From: an uncultured bacterium
GTDB lineage: Bacteria > Bacillota_I > Bacilli_A > RF39 > UBA660
Assembly (NCBI GenBank): GCA_949288335.1
Contig: CASEJU010000024.1
Location: 1 to 35,511 of the forward strand
Reading direction: 5' to 3'
DNA: 35,511 nucleotides
Numbering within the stretch: position 1 is the stretch's first letter; every line of letters starts with the position of its first letter. Shown here piece after piece: positions 7,019 to 14,700 of this stretch. Position numbers and translations under genes: made by a program. Below the pieces are notes generated by a model. The model ran no database searches and had not been told where the DNA came from. It saw nothing but the letters and a program-made list of their open reading frames with translations.

Positions 7019-7747
7019 TTATTCATCTCCTTTAGCTACTTCATACATCAAAATGGATGCTGCTGCCGCAACGTTTAAACTCTCACAATCACTTGATGTT
7101 TTAATATATACGTTCTTATCTAAAAGAGCTTTAACATCACTAGATACACCGGATCCTTCGTTACCCATAACAAGGGCTATTTTTCTTTTTTTGCTAACTT
7201 TTCTTATGTCAATACCATCTGATACATCGGTTCCGTACACATCATATCCAAGACCTTTTAAATAAGGAATAAAGTACTTAAGTTCCTTAATCAAAACACT
7301 TTGTTTAAATATCATTCCTTCTGATGCCCTTATTAGTTTATCGTTATATTTACTGGCACAATTAAGTCCTAGCACAACGTTATTTATGTTAAACGCTCTA
7401 GCGCTTCTTATAATTGTTCCTATGTTACCCGGGTCTTGAACGTTATCCAAAATAATTATTTTATCACCTAATTTTTCGTTTTCATCCATAAACTTACATA
7501 TAGCAATAACGTCTGGCTTTGATTTTAAAGTACTAATATTTGCCATGATGTTATTTGTAATTAAATTATTTAAAACCCCGTATGATACTTCTTTAACGCT
7601 AAAAGTCTCAAGCAAAATACCAGCGCTATAAGCTTCTTTTACCAAGTGATCTCCTTCTACAACAAACTTTTTTTCTTCCTTCATGAACTTGTTTTCTCTT
7701 AAACGTTTTATATATTTTATCTTTTTATTTTCTTTAGATTCTATCAT
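7019..7747 (-). CDS. SpoU/TrmH-family RNA 2'-O-methyltransferase
   Basis: The 242-aa protein has an N-terminal L30e-like substrate-binding domain (FVVEGDHLVKEA near residue 28) and a C-terminal SPOUT domain with the three TrmH motifs: DNVQDPGNIGTIIRSARAF near 101, VMGNEGSGVS near 193 and SLNVAAAASILMYE near 223. It 2'-O-methylates ribose in rRNA or tRNA, like Bacillus YsgA. The exact target cannot be told from sequence. It starts 4 nt after the end of the metallopeptidase gene and its end holds the rimM ribosome site. Confidence 0.9.
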   Translation of the reverse strand: MIESKENKKIKYIKRLRENKFMKEEKKFVVEGDHLVKEAYSAGILLETFSVKEVSYGVLNNLITNNIMANISTLKSKPDVIAICKFMDENEKLGDKIIILDNVQDPGNIGTIIRSARAFNINNVVLGLNCASKYNDKLIRASEGMIFKQSVLIKELKYFIPYLKGLGYDVYGTDVSDGIDIRKVSKKRKIALVMGNEGSGVSSDVKALLDKNVYIKTSSDCESLNVAAAASILMYEVAKGDE

Positions 7748-7751
7748 GAAA

Positions 7752-8390
7752 TCACTCCTTTAGCTCTTTTCTAACCATTTTGTACTCAGGACAATATTTT
7801 TCAACCGTGCGCCAAAATTCTTTACTGTGATTAAAATAAACGAAATGAGAAAGCTCATGGACGATAACGTAATTTAAGTACTTATGATCTTTTTTTATCA
7901 AATCCAAATTAAGGGTAACAGAATTATCCCTTTTGTTACAAACTCCCCATCTTGTTTTCATACTTCTTACTTTAATCTTTGGATAAGGTATGTCCTCATC
8001 AAATACAAAATATGCTTCATCTAAGTATATTTTAAAAACTTCTTTAGCCTGTTTTTTATACCATTTATCTAGCATGTCATCATCTTTAACCAATATTTTA
8101 TCATCCAACACTTTAGGTGATTTAACGTTTTGGTATAAAACGTTTAACTTCTTTCCTAAATACATATGATTTTCTTTGTTTTTTATCTCGTTTTTTTGCT
8201 TTTGCTTTTCAATCATTTTTAAAATCGAGCGTTCATTTTCTTTTAATACACCTAAAACCGCACTTTTGGTATACAAAAACGAACAAGTAACTTTTATTTT
8301 TAAATCATTGGTAATCCTTATGTATAAATTCTTATTATTTTTCTTTTCAATAATTACGTCATAATAGGAGCCATTTATTTCTAACGTCAT
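7752..8390 (-). CDS. YgjP-like metallopeptidase domain protein
   Basis: The 212-aa protein has the C-terminal zinc motif HELSHFVYFNHSKEFW (HExxH plus a downstream His), preceded by RWGVCNKRDNSVTLNLDLI, the hallmark of the YgjP/DUF45 (M48-like) family. The N-terminus (EINGSYYDVIIEKKNNKNLYI) is the usual beta-rich lead-in. Family members are small soluble metallopeptidases often found with restriction or repair genes; the role here is unknown. The ATG at 8390 has AGGTGAT 5 nt upstream, better than the frame start 9 nt earlier. Its promoter region ends at an IS insertion (8466) about 75 nt upstream, so the IS may affect its expression. Confidence 0.85.
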   Translation of the reverse strand: MTLEINGSYYDVIIEKKNNKNLYIRITNDLKIKVTCSFLYTKSAVLGVLKENERSILKMIEKQKQKNEIKNKENHMYLGKKLNVLYQNVKSPKVLDDKILVKDDDMLDKWYKKQAKEVFKIYLDEAYFVFDEDIPYPKIKVRSMKTRWGVCNKRDNSVTLNLDLIKKDHKYLNYVIVHELSHFVYFNHSKEFWRTVEKYCPEYKMVRKELKE

Positions 8391-8420
8391 AATTATCACC
8401 TAAAATATTATATCATAAAT

Positions 8421-8445
8421 AAAGGAAGATAAAAAATTATCTTCC
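8421..8445 (-). terminator. orphaned terminator of the 9552-10598 gene
   Basis: Minus strand: GGAAGAT, 8-nt loop, ATCTTCC then TTTATTT. Before IS insertion it would have followed directly on the stop codon of the unknown gene now ending at 9552. The IS target duplication includes its left arm. Confidence 0.7.
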
Positions 8446-8465
8446 TAGTAACTTCTTAAATGAAT
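8440..8465. repeat. left direct repeat (target-site duplication) of the IS
   Basis: 26 bp starting TCTTCCTAGTAACTTCTTAA and ending ATGAAT are repeated exactly at 9588-9613; one further A on the left also matches. The right copy is the coding end of the 9552-10598 gene, so this copy arose by duplication on insertion. Confidence 0.85.
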
Positions 8466-8506
8466 TGTAGTGTTACAATTGATGTGAGACATATATATAG
8501 TAAAAA

Positions 8507-8569
8507 AGCGATAAGTCTAGTAAAATGTAATTATCAACAAAACATTTTAATTAGAAAGGACCTATCGCT
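8507..8569 (+). promoter_or_regulatory. nested hairpins over the transposase start
   Basis: AGCGATA (8507-8513) pairs with TATCGCT (8563-8569), which touches the ATG at 8570. Inside it TAAAATGT (8521-8528) pairs with ACATTTTA (8542-8549). The AGAAAGGA ribosome site lies between the inner and outer right arms, so the folded RNA would limit initiation. Confidence 0.55.
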
Positions 8570-9526
8570 ATGACAAGTATATCACATTATCCACATAGTT
8601 TAAATACTAAATATTATGCTGTTTTATTATATAGAAACGGTAATCCTATCTCTTTTGTTTGTAGAAGATATAAATGTTCTAAAGCTTCTCTTATGCGTTG
8701 GAATAAAAAGTTTGATGGTTCTAAAGATTCATTAATTGATAAATCTCATAAACCTCTATCAAAACATCCTAATGCTCATACTGATGAGGAACTATCCTGG
8801 ATTAAAAATTATATTAGAAGAAATCCTAATATTTCTCTTTGTGAACTTTATGGTAAATTAAGAGTCGAAAAAGGTTATTCTAGACATGCCTGTTCTTTAT
8901 TTAGAATTGTTAGAAAACTTAAATATAATGTTAATAAACAAAAACATTCTAAGTATGTCCCTAAAAAGTATGATACTCCTACCAATATTGGTGTTAAATG
9001 GCAAATGGACGTTAAAGTTGTTCCTAAAGATTGTTATGTTGGTGAAATACCTGATAAGTTTTACCAATACACTATGATTGATGAAGCTTCTCGTGAACGT
9101 TTTATTTATCCTTATAAGGAACAATCTTCTTATTCTACCATTGATTTTGTTAAAAGATCCATTGCCTACTTTGGTTATAAACCTGAAATCATTCAAACTG
9201 ATAATGGTCAAGAATTTACTTACACTATGAAAACAGATAAAATTCATCCTTTAGATGTTTTATTAAATTCTTTATGCATAACTCACAAGTTAATTAAACC
9301 TAGAACCCCTAGACACAACGGTAAAGTTGAAAGGAGTCATAGAAATGATCAACAAAGATTCTACTCTTATCTTAAATTTTATTCTTATGATGATTTATTA
9401 AAACAAATGAAAGCTTATTTAAAACGTTCTAACAATATTCCAATGCAATCATTAAATTGGCTTTCTCCTTTAGAAATGAGACAACAAATTATACAAAAAA
9501 AACAATATTCAATAATTACTTTTTAA
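8570..9526 (+). CDS. DDE transposase (integrase core), IS481-like
   Basis: The 318-aa protein has an N-terminal helix-turn-helix (about residues 10-55, FVCRRYKCSKASLMRWNKKF), a linker of HTH_29/32 type, and an rve integrase core. The catalytic triad is visible: Asp in WQMDVKV (about 145), Asp in QTDNGQEF (about 215), Glu in HNGKVERSHR (about 255). It cuts and rejoins the ends of the surrounding IS. The length is normal for IS481 and there is no frameshift. The ribosome site AGAAAGGA lies about 10 nt upstream of the ATG inside a hairpin. It is one of the few plus-strand genes, consistent with being a visitor. Confidence 0.88.
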   Translation: MTSISHYPHSLNTKYYAVLLYRNGNPISFVCRRYKCSKASLMRWNKKFDGSKDSLIDKSHKPLSKHPNAHTDEELSWIKNYIRRNPNISLCELYGKLRVEKGYSRHACSLFRIVRKLKYNVNKQKHSKYVPKKYDTPTNIGVKWQMDVKVVPKDCYVGEIPDKFYQYTMIDEASRERFIYPYKEQSSYSTIDFVKRSIAYFGYKPEIIQTDNGQEFTYTMKTDKIHPLDVLLNSLCITHKLIKPRTPRHNGKVERSHRNDQQRFYSYLKFYSYDDLLKQMKAYLKRSNNIPMQSLNWLSPLEMRQQIIQKKQYSIITF

Positions 9527-9551
9527 CTATATCATATTGCTTTTATTTTTT

Positions 9552-10598
9552 TTATAAATTTTGTCTCACATCATTTACAATTATACATCTTCCTAGTAAC
9601 TTCTTAAATGAATCTTCTAATTTATCATACAAATCTTTATCTTCGTATCTTATCTTTAAAGATGTTAACGAAATTATTTCGTTATAATTTTCTTCACTTT
9701 TATCAGGTAAATAAAGATAAGGATTAGATATAAATAAATCAAGTTCTTCATCATTAAATCCCTTTAATTGTTCGATAATAAGAAAAACCCAAGCTTTAGA
9801 ATCATCGTCTAGATTTTTTGTTTCACAAGCAATCTGATCTTTTAATTTTTCCTTTTCATATTTTTCTTTGCGTTCTAATCTAGTACCATCTTTTTTTAAA
9901 GAGGCATTTTTTTCAAAATGATTGTTATCTTCTTTTTTATGAACTGGCGTTTTTTTATCTTCAATTAAATTTTTTAATTTTGCTTTTAAATTATCTACTT
10001 TACCTATATCTATCTTATTATCATTTACATATTTTATGAACTTACTGCACTTGTTTTTGTACTCTAAAGTTAAATACTCTTCTTTGTTTATATCACTTAA
10101 AAGTTCTATTAAAACGTTATAAGTATTAATTATATTATTATGTTTATTCATGTAATTATTAACCGAATTACAAAGATTATCCGTTATTTTATCAAGTAAA
10201 TTAGAATAATTCGTATTCGCATCTTTATCTATTTTTTTAAATGAAATTTTTTGCGTTGGCGCAAATAATTTCTGCATAAAACAAGCGTAAGATTCCACGT
10301 TTTTTATTTTTCCGTTTCTTATTGATACATTATCAAAAAACAGTTTTGATATAAGGCTACCGGATACACCTATAATTTTTTTTAACTCTTTTTCATTAAA
10401 AGGCATACTTAAAAAATCATTAAATCTATTTTCATTAAGAATCTTACAAGCATCATAAACCAAAGACGGATTATGATAAAAAACTTTATTACCTTTATTT
10501 AATTCATCTTTAAGCCTTTTTACTTTTTCATAATCTTTTTTTAACTCATTAATTTTTAATGACAAATAATTTATTACATCATATATTTCCACTAACAT
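9552..10598 (-). CDS. unknown cytosolic protein, 3' end altered by the IS
   Basis: The 348-aa predicted protein is lysine-, asparagine- and leucine-rich and looks all-helical, with a low-complexity charged linker at about residues 215-260 (EDKKTPVHKKEDNNHFEKN, then KLERKEKYEKEKLKDQ). I recognise no family. The ATG at 10598 has AGGTG 6 nt upstream, better than the frame start at 10607. The last 11 residues (CIIVNDVRQNL) are encoded by the IS end: before insertion the gene read LLGR-stop, as the left flank (AGA TAA) still shows. The region around residue 95-125 (KLFFDNVSIRNGKIKNVESY) resembles KIFSFVGFINGKMINIPNSY in the upstream neighbour, so the two may be paralogues. Confidence 0.65.
   Translation of the reverse strand: MLVEIYDVINYLSLKINELKKDYEKVKRLKDELNKGNKVFYHNPSLVYDACKILNENRFNDFLSMPFNEKELKKIIGVSGSLISKLFFDNVSIRNGKIKNVESYACFMQKLFAPTQKISFKKIDKDANTNYSNLLDKITDNLCNSVNNYMNKHNNIINTYNVLIELLSDINKEEYLTLEYKNKCSKFIKYVNDNKIDIGKVDNLKAKLKNLIEDKKTPVHKKEDNNHFEKNASLKKDGTRLERKEKYEKEKLKDQIACETKNLDDDSKAWVFLIIEQLKGFNDEELDLFISNPYLYLPDKSEENYNEIISLTSLKIRYEDKDLYDKLEDSFKKLLGRCIIVNDVRQNL
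9588..9613. repeat. right direct repeat (target-site duplication) of the IS
   Basis: An exact copy of 8440-8465. This copy contains the last codons (SFKKLLGR) of the interrupted host gene. Confidence 0.85.
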
Positions 10599-10607
10599 AT
10601 CAATCAC

Positions 10608-11669
10608 CTATTTAATAACTGAAATTCTATCTACTATGTTATTTAAATATTCTTCATCTTTATATATTTTATTATCATGCATATAACTCGTACAATCTAT
10701 AGATAAGCAATTTGCAGCTTTATAATACTCATAGCTATCCATATTCCAAGCGTCTTGTGCCTCACTATCTAATAAGTATTCAAGTAAGACTAACTCATCT
10801 GAAGTAAAATCACTTGCCTTTTTTAGCATTGCTTTACTTACTTGGTCCAACTTTTTTTCCGCAAGTGATAAATCTTTTCCTCTTAGCTGTTTTATTACGC
10901 TAGTAAAAAGTGCAAAAACCTTTCTTACTTTAATATATTCATTATATTCGTCCTTAAAAAGTTTAAATAAATCACCAAATAAAGCATCTTCATTCGTTAC
11001 TATTTTATCGCTACTTTTTACTTCATACGATATATTATTATTTAAAATATCAATAAGCCTTTCTTCATTTTCTATCAAAATTGGCTTATTTTTACTATAT
11101 AAATTAATAATATCACTTAAAATTTTTATTGTATCAAGCTGTAAATGATATGAATCATAGCATTCTTTATATCTTGTTGCAATTATGTTTTCAATCGTAA
11201 TAATCGTATTCATTACTTTTACTTTATCAGAATCAGACAAACCAGGATCATAAGATAAACTAATTAATTTAGAAAATTCCGTTCCAAATTCTTCATAAGA
11301 ATTTGGAATGTTTATCATTTTACCATTTATAAAGCCAACAAAAGAAAATATTTTAGGTAACATTTCTTTTGTTGCAACGTTTTTCTTTTTTAAGGCTTCT
11401 AGCTCTTCTTTAGAGTTAGTAAAAAAGTTTGGTCCAAACACTTCTTTTAATAAAGAAATAAACATATCGCATCCCTTTTTTGTTTTTAACATATTCGCGA
11501 TTTTTTCTTCGTAGCAATAATACTTTCCCGTTTTAGAATCACACGTACAACAGTTATTATATAATTCATAAACATTTTTAAAATTATAATTCATTACTTT
11601 TAAGTCTTTTAATTTTTCTTCTAATAACTTAAAAAACATTTTAATACTTTCATCTTTTTCTACTTTCAT
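10608..11669 (-). CDS. unknown cytosolic protein with a Cys cluster
   Basis: The 353-aa protein is predicted all-helical and has no membrane segment. A cysteine cluster NNCCTCDSKTGKYYCYEEK lies at about residues 32-50, a possible metal-binding site. I do not recognise a family. The ATG at 11669 follows AAGGGGAG with good spacing; the longer frame would start inside the promoter. It has its own promoter (11695-11723), set partly within the polC terminator, and is followed 9 nt later by a probable paralogue, so the two form a small operon downstream of polC. Weak shared pattern: K-I/L-F-x-x-x-x-x-x-N-G-K-x-x-N-x-x-x-Y-x-x-F. Confidence 0.65.
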   Translation of the reverse strand: MKVEKDESIKMFFKLLEEKLKDLKVMNYNFKNVYELYNNCCTCDSKTGKYYCYEEKIANMLKTKKGCDMFISLLKEVFGPNFFTNSKEELEALKKKNVATKEMLPKIFSFVGFINGKMINIPNSYEEFGTEFSKLISLSYDPGLSDSDKVKVMNTIITIENIIATRYKECYDSYHLQLDTIKILSDIINLYSKNKPILIENEERLIDILNNNISYEVKSSDKIVTNEDALFGDLFKLFKDEYNEYIKVRKVFALFTSVIKQLRGKDLSLAEKKLDQVSKAMLKKASDFTSDELVLLEYLLDSEAQDAWNMDSYEYYKAANCLSIDCTSYMHDNKIYKDEEYLNNIVDRISVIK

Positions 11670-11694
11670 AAACTCCCCTTCGTTTCGATGGGCT

Positions 11695-11723
11695 ATGATA
11701 CCAAAAAAGAGTGACTTTGTCAA
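11695..11723 (-). promoter_or_regulatory. promoter overlapping the polC terminator
   Basis: Minus strand: -35 TTGACA (11718-11723) lies in the loop of the polC terminator, then a 17-bp spacer running through the descending stem and T tract, and -10 TATCAT (11695-11700). The 5' UTR to the ATG at 11669 would be only about 20 nt. Confidence 0.7.
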
Positions 11724-11730
11724 TCACTCT
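11703..11730 (-). terminator. intrinsic terminator of polC
   Basis: Minus strand: AGAGTGA, 9-nt loop, TCACTCT then TTTTT. It overlaps the polC stop codon and the next promoter. Confidence 0.85.
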
Positions 11731-14700
11731 AAAACAAACTAAGCTGACTTGATTCAGGCAACTGGTCTAATATGCCCATCATCCTCATTTTATCAGTAAG
11801 GGTAAGCGAAACCTTACCTCTTGCTTGTAAATCTTCGATGCTTATGAAATCTCCTTTTTCTCTTTCTTCAACGATTTTTTTAGCAACGGTATCACCTAGA
11901 CCATCAATCGAAGAAAAAGGAGGATAAATCGTGTTCTCATCTTTTACACCCCATACGGTTGCACCACTTTTATAAAGGTCGATAGGTGCAAAAGATATTC
12001 CCCTTGCACTTGCTTCTAAACACACCTTAAGACTTTCTAATTGACCCAACTCTTTATTACTAGCATCAAAGCCTTTGTTTTGTATTTCAATTATCTTTGC
12101 TTTAATTGCATCATATCCTTTAATCATTACCTCAACATCCACGTCGGTTGCTTTAGAGGTAAGCCATGAAGCATAAAAATATACTGGCATATGAACCTTA
12201 TACCAAGCTATTCTAAAAGCTGATATTACGTATGCAGCCGCGTGAGCCTTAGGAAACATGTACTTTATCTTACCACAAGAATCAATGAACCAATCAGGAA
12301 TACCCGCTTCCATCATCGTCTTTTTGTGTTCCTTCCATGTATCCGGATCCTTTGATGCTCTTCCTTTTCTTACGAACTCCATTATTTTAAAAGCTTTAAT
12401 TGGTTCGACGCCGTTATACATAAGGTAAACCATTATATCATCACGGCACCCAATAACATCTTTAAATGGTACGATGTTGTTTTTAATAAGGTCTTGTGCG
12501 TTTCCAAGCCAAACGTCCGTACCGTGTGATAAACCAGATATTTTGATAAGTTCAGCAAAGGTAGTTGGTTTAGTTTCAGCTACCATGCTAATGGTAAAAG
12601 GTGTTCCAAACTCTGGAATACCAAGGGTACCAGTCTTGTTCATTATCTGCTCGGTTGTAACACCAAGAGCCTTAGTTGACGTGAAAATACTCATCGTTTC
12701 TTTATCATCTAAAGGCACCTTAGTAATATCAGTACCAGTTAAGTCCTGTATCATTCTAAGTTGCGTTGGGTCTGAGTGTCCTAGTATATCTAGTTTAAGA
12801 ACGCACTCATCTATTGCGTGGTAGTCAAAATGAGTTGTCCTCCATGCACTTGTTGCATCCTCGGCCGGGAACTGAAAAGGAGTAAAATCAAAGACCTCCA
12901 TGTAATCAGGAATAACAACTATTCCACCGGGATGTTGTCCAGTTGTTCTTTTAACTCCCGTGCACCCAAGGGCAAGCCTTTCAATTTCTGCACTTCTTTT
13001 GGTTATTTCTTTATCTTCTAAATAACCTTTAACAAATCCGTACGCTGTTTTTTCCGCTACCGTACCAATGGTTCCGGCACGATAAACGTTATCATCCCCA
13101 AATAGCACCTTTGTATAAGCATGGGCTGATGCTTGGTTTAAATCACTAAAGTTAAGGTCAATATCAGGAACCTTATCAGCGTTGAAACCTAAAAAGGTTG
13201 CAAACGGCATGTCTTGTCCGTCTTTATACATATTATTACCACAAACTGGGCACTTCTTATCAGGAAGGTCAAAACCAGTTGAATACTCTCCACCAAGTGG
13301 CCTTCCATCTTCGAAATTAAAAATACTATGTTGACAATTTAAACAACGGTAATGAGCAGGAAGCGGGTTAACCTCTGTTATTCCCATCATCGTTGCAACA
13401 AATGATGAGCCAACCGATCCACGGGATCCAACTAAATACCCATCATCATTAGAGTGCTTAACAAGCCTTTGCGCTATCAAATAAATTGGATCGAATCCTC
13501 CACCTATTATACCTCCGAGTTCTTTTTTTACTTTCTTATCTAAGTTTTCTTCGGTTAATTCTTCTTCGCTGTTATAATTTTCTTTAAAATAAGTTTTTAA
13601 CAAGTCCTTAACCGCATCAAAGCCTTTTAAAATTACCTCGTGCAAAGAAGCAAAAGTATTTCTTTTTAAGGTTTCATCATCTATTTTTTCATCTTTTTTT
13701 CTTTCGTTTTCCTCACAAACTTTGTAAACGATGTTACCATATAATTCCATTGCAATACGCTCTTCTATGTTATAAGGAAGCGGATTACCATACCAAGCCT
13801 TTGCTTTGTCATAAACAAGATCCGTTACAACCCGCGGACAATCAAGGTAACTTTTCCCATCATCAGATTTTACCCTTGGTGAAAAAGGTATACCATGAGT
13901 ATCTATTATTACTTCTATTTCATCTACCATATCAAGGATCTTATTAGTGTTATAAACAACTATTTCCCTTGCTAAATCATCACCCAAGAAAGAAAAATCA
14001 TCAAGCATTTCCTTGGTTGTTCTAAAGTGCTGACTTGGAATTTCTTTTATATCCTTTTTAGCAAGAGGATGTCTTCCGCCACCGGGTACCTTTTGGTTAA
14101 CAATTATCTCTCGATAAACTTTATCTTCCCTTTTAAAGTGATGAACATCACCGGTTGCAACAATTATTTTTCCAGATTCACGAACGCTATTTATTATTTT
14201 TCTTATATGGTTTTTAAGCTCGTTTTCATCCTTAAAATCACCCATTTGAATTAAATGGTTATAAACCTCTGGGGGTTGCACTTCAACGTAATCATAAAAA
14301 TTAATTATGTTGGTTAGTTCTTGACCTTCTTTACTTCTAGCTTCTATAAACACCTCGGATTCATAACAACCACTACCAATTAATACCCCATCTCTTAATT
14401 TTTCAACTTCACTACGAAGTATTCTAGGAGTTTTATAAAGATAAGCCGTATTAGCAAGTGATATCATTTTAAAAATATTTTTAAGTCCTTTTTTATTAAT
14501 AGCAATCGCGTTAAAATGATAAGTTCTACCAAATTTATGAATTTCATCTTTAGAAATAAGTCTATCTAAGTCACTTATTTTTTCATAATTTTGAGAATCT
14601 AACTTTTGCAAAAACTTATGGAACACCAAAGCGGTTCCCTCGGCGTCATAATCAGCCCTATGATGAGCGTCCTCATCCCATGGAACGTTATATCTTTTAA

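Larger units (their letters stand above)
8466..9587 (+). mobile_element. insertion sequence, about 1122 bp, IS481-like
   Basis: The element begins TGTA and ends TACA, with 26-bp imperfect terminal inverted repeats (8466-8491 and 9562-9587, 20 of 26 matching, including a perfect 12-bp block TGATGTGAGACA). It has a single transposase gene with an intact DDE triad. Flanking direct repeats of 26-27 bp are much longer than the 4-15 bp usual for IS481. Everything looks intact, so insertion is recent. Confidence 0.85.

Noticed and set aside
13750-13947. Plus-strand frames inside polC and other long genes
   Set aside because: They have no ribosome sites, composition follows the opposite strand, and they lie fully within strongly conserved genes.
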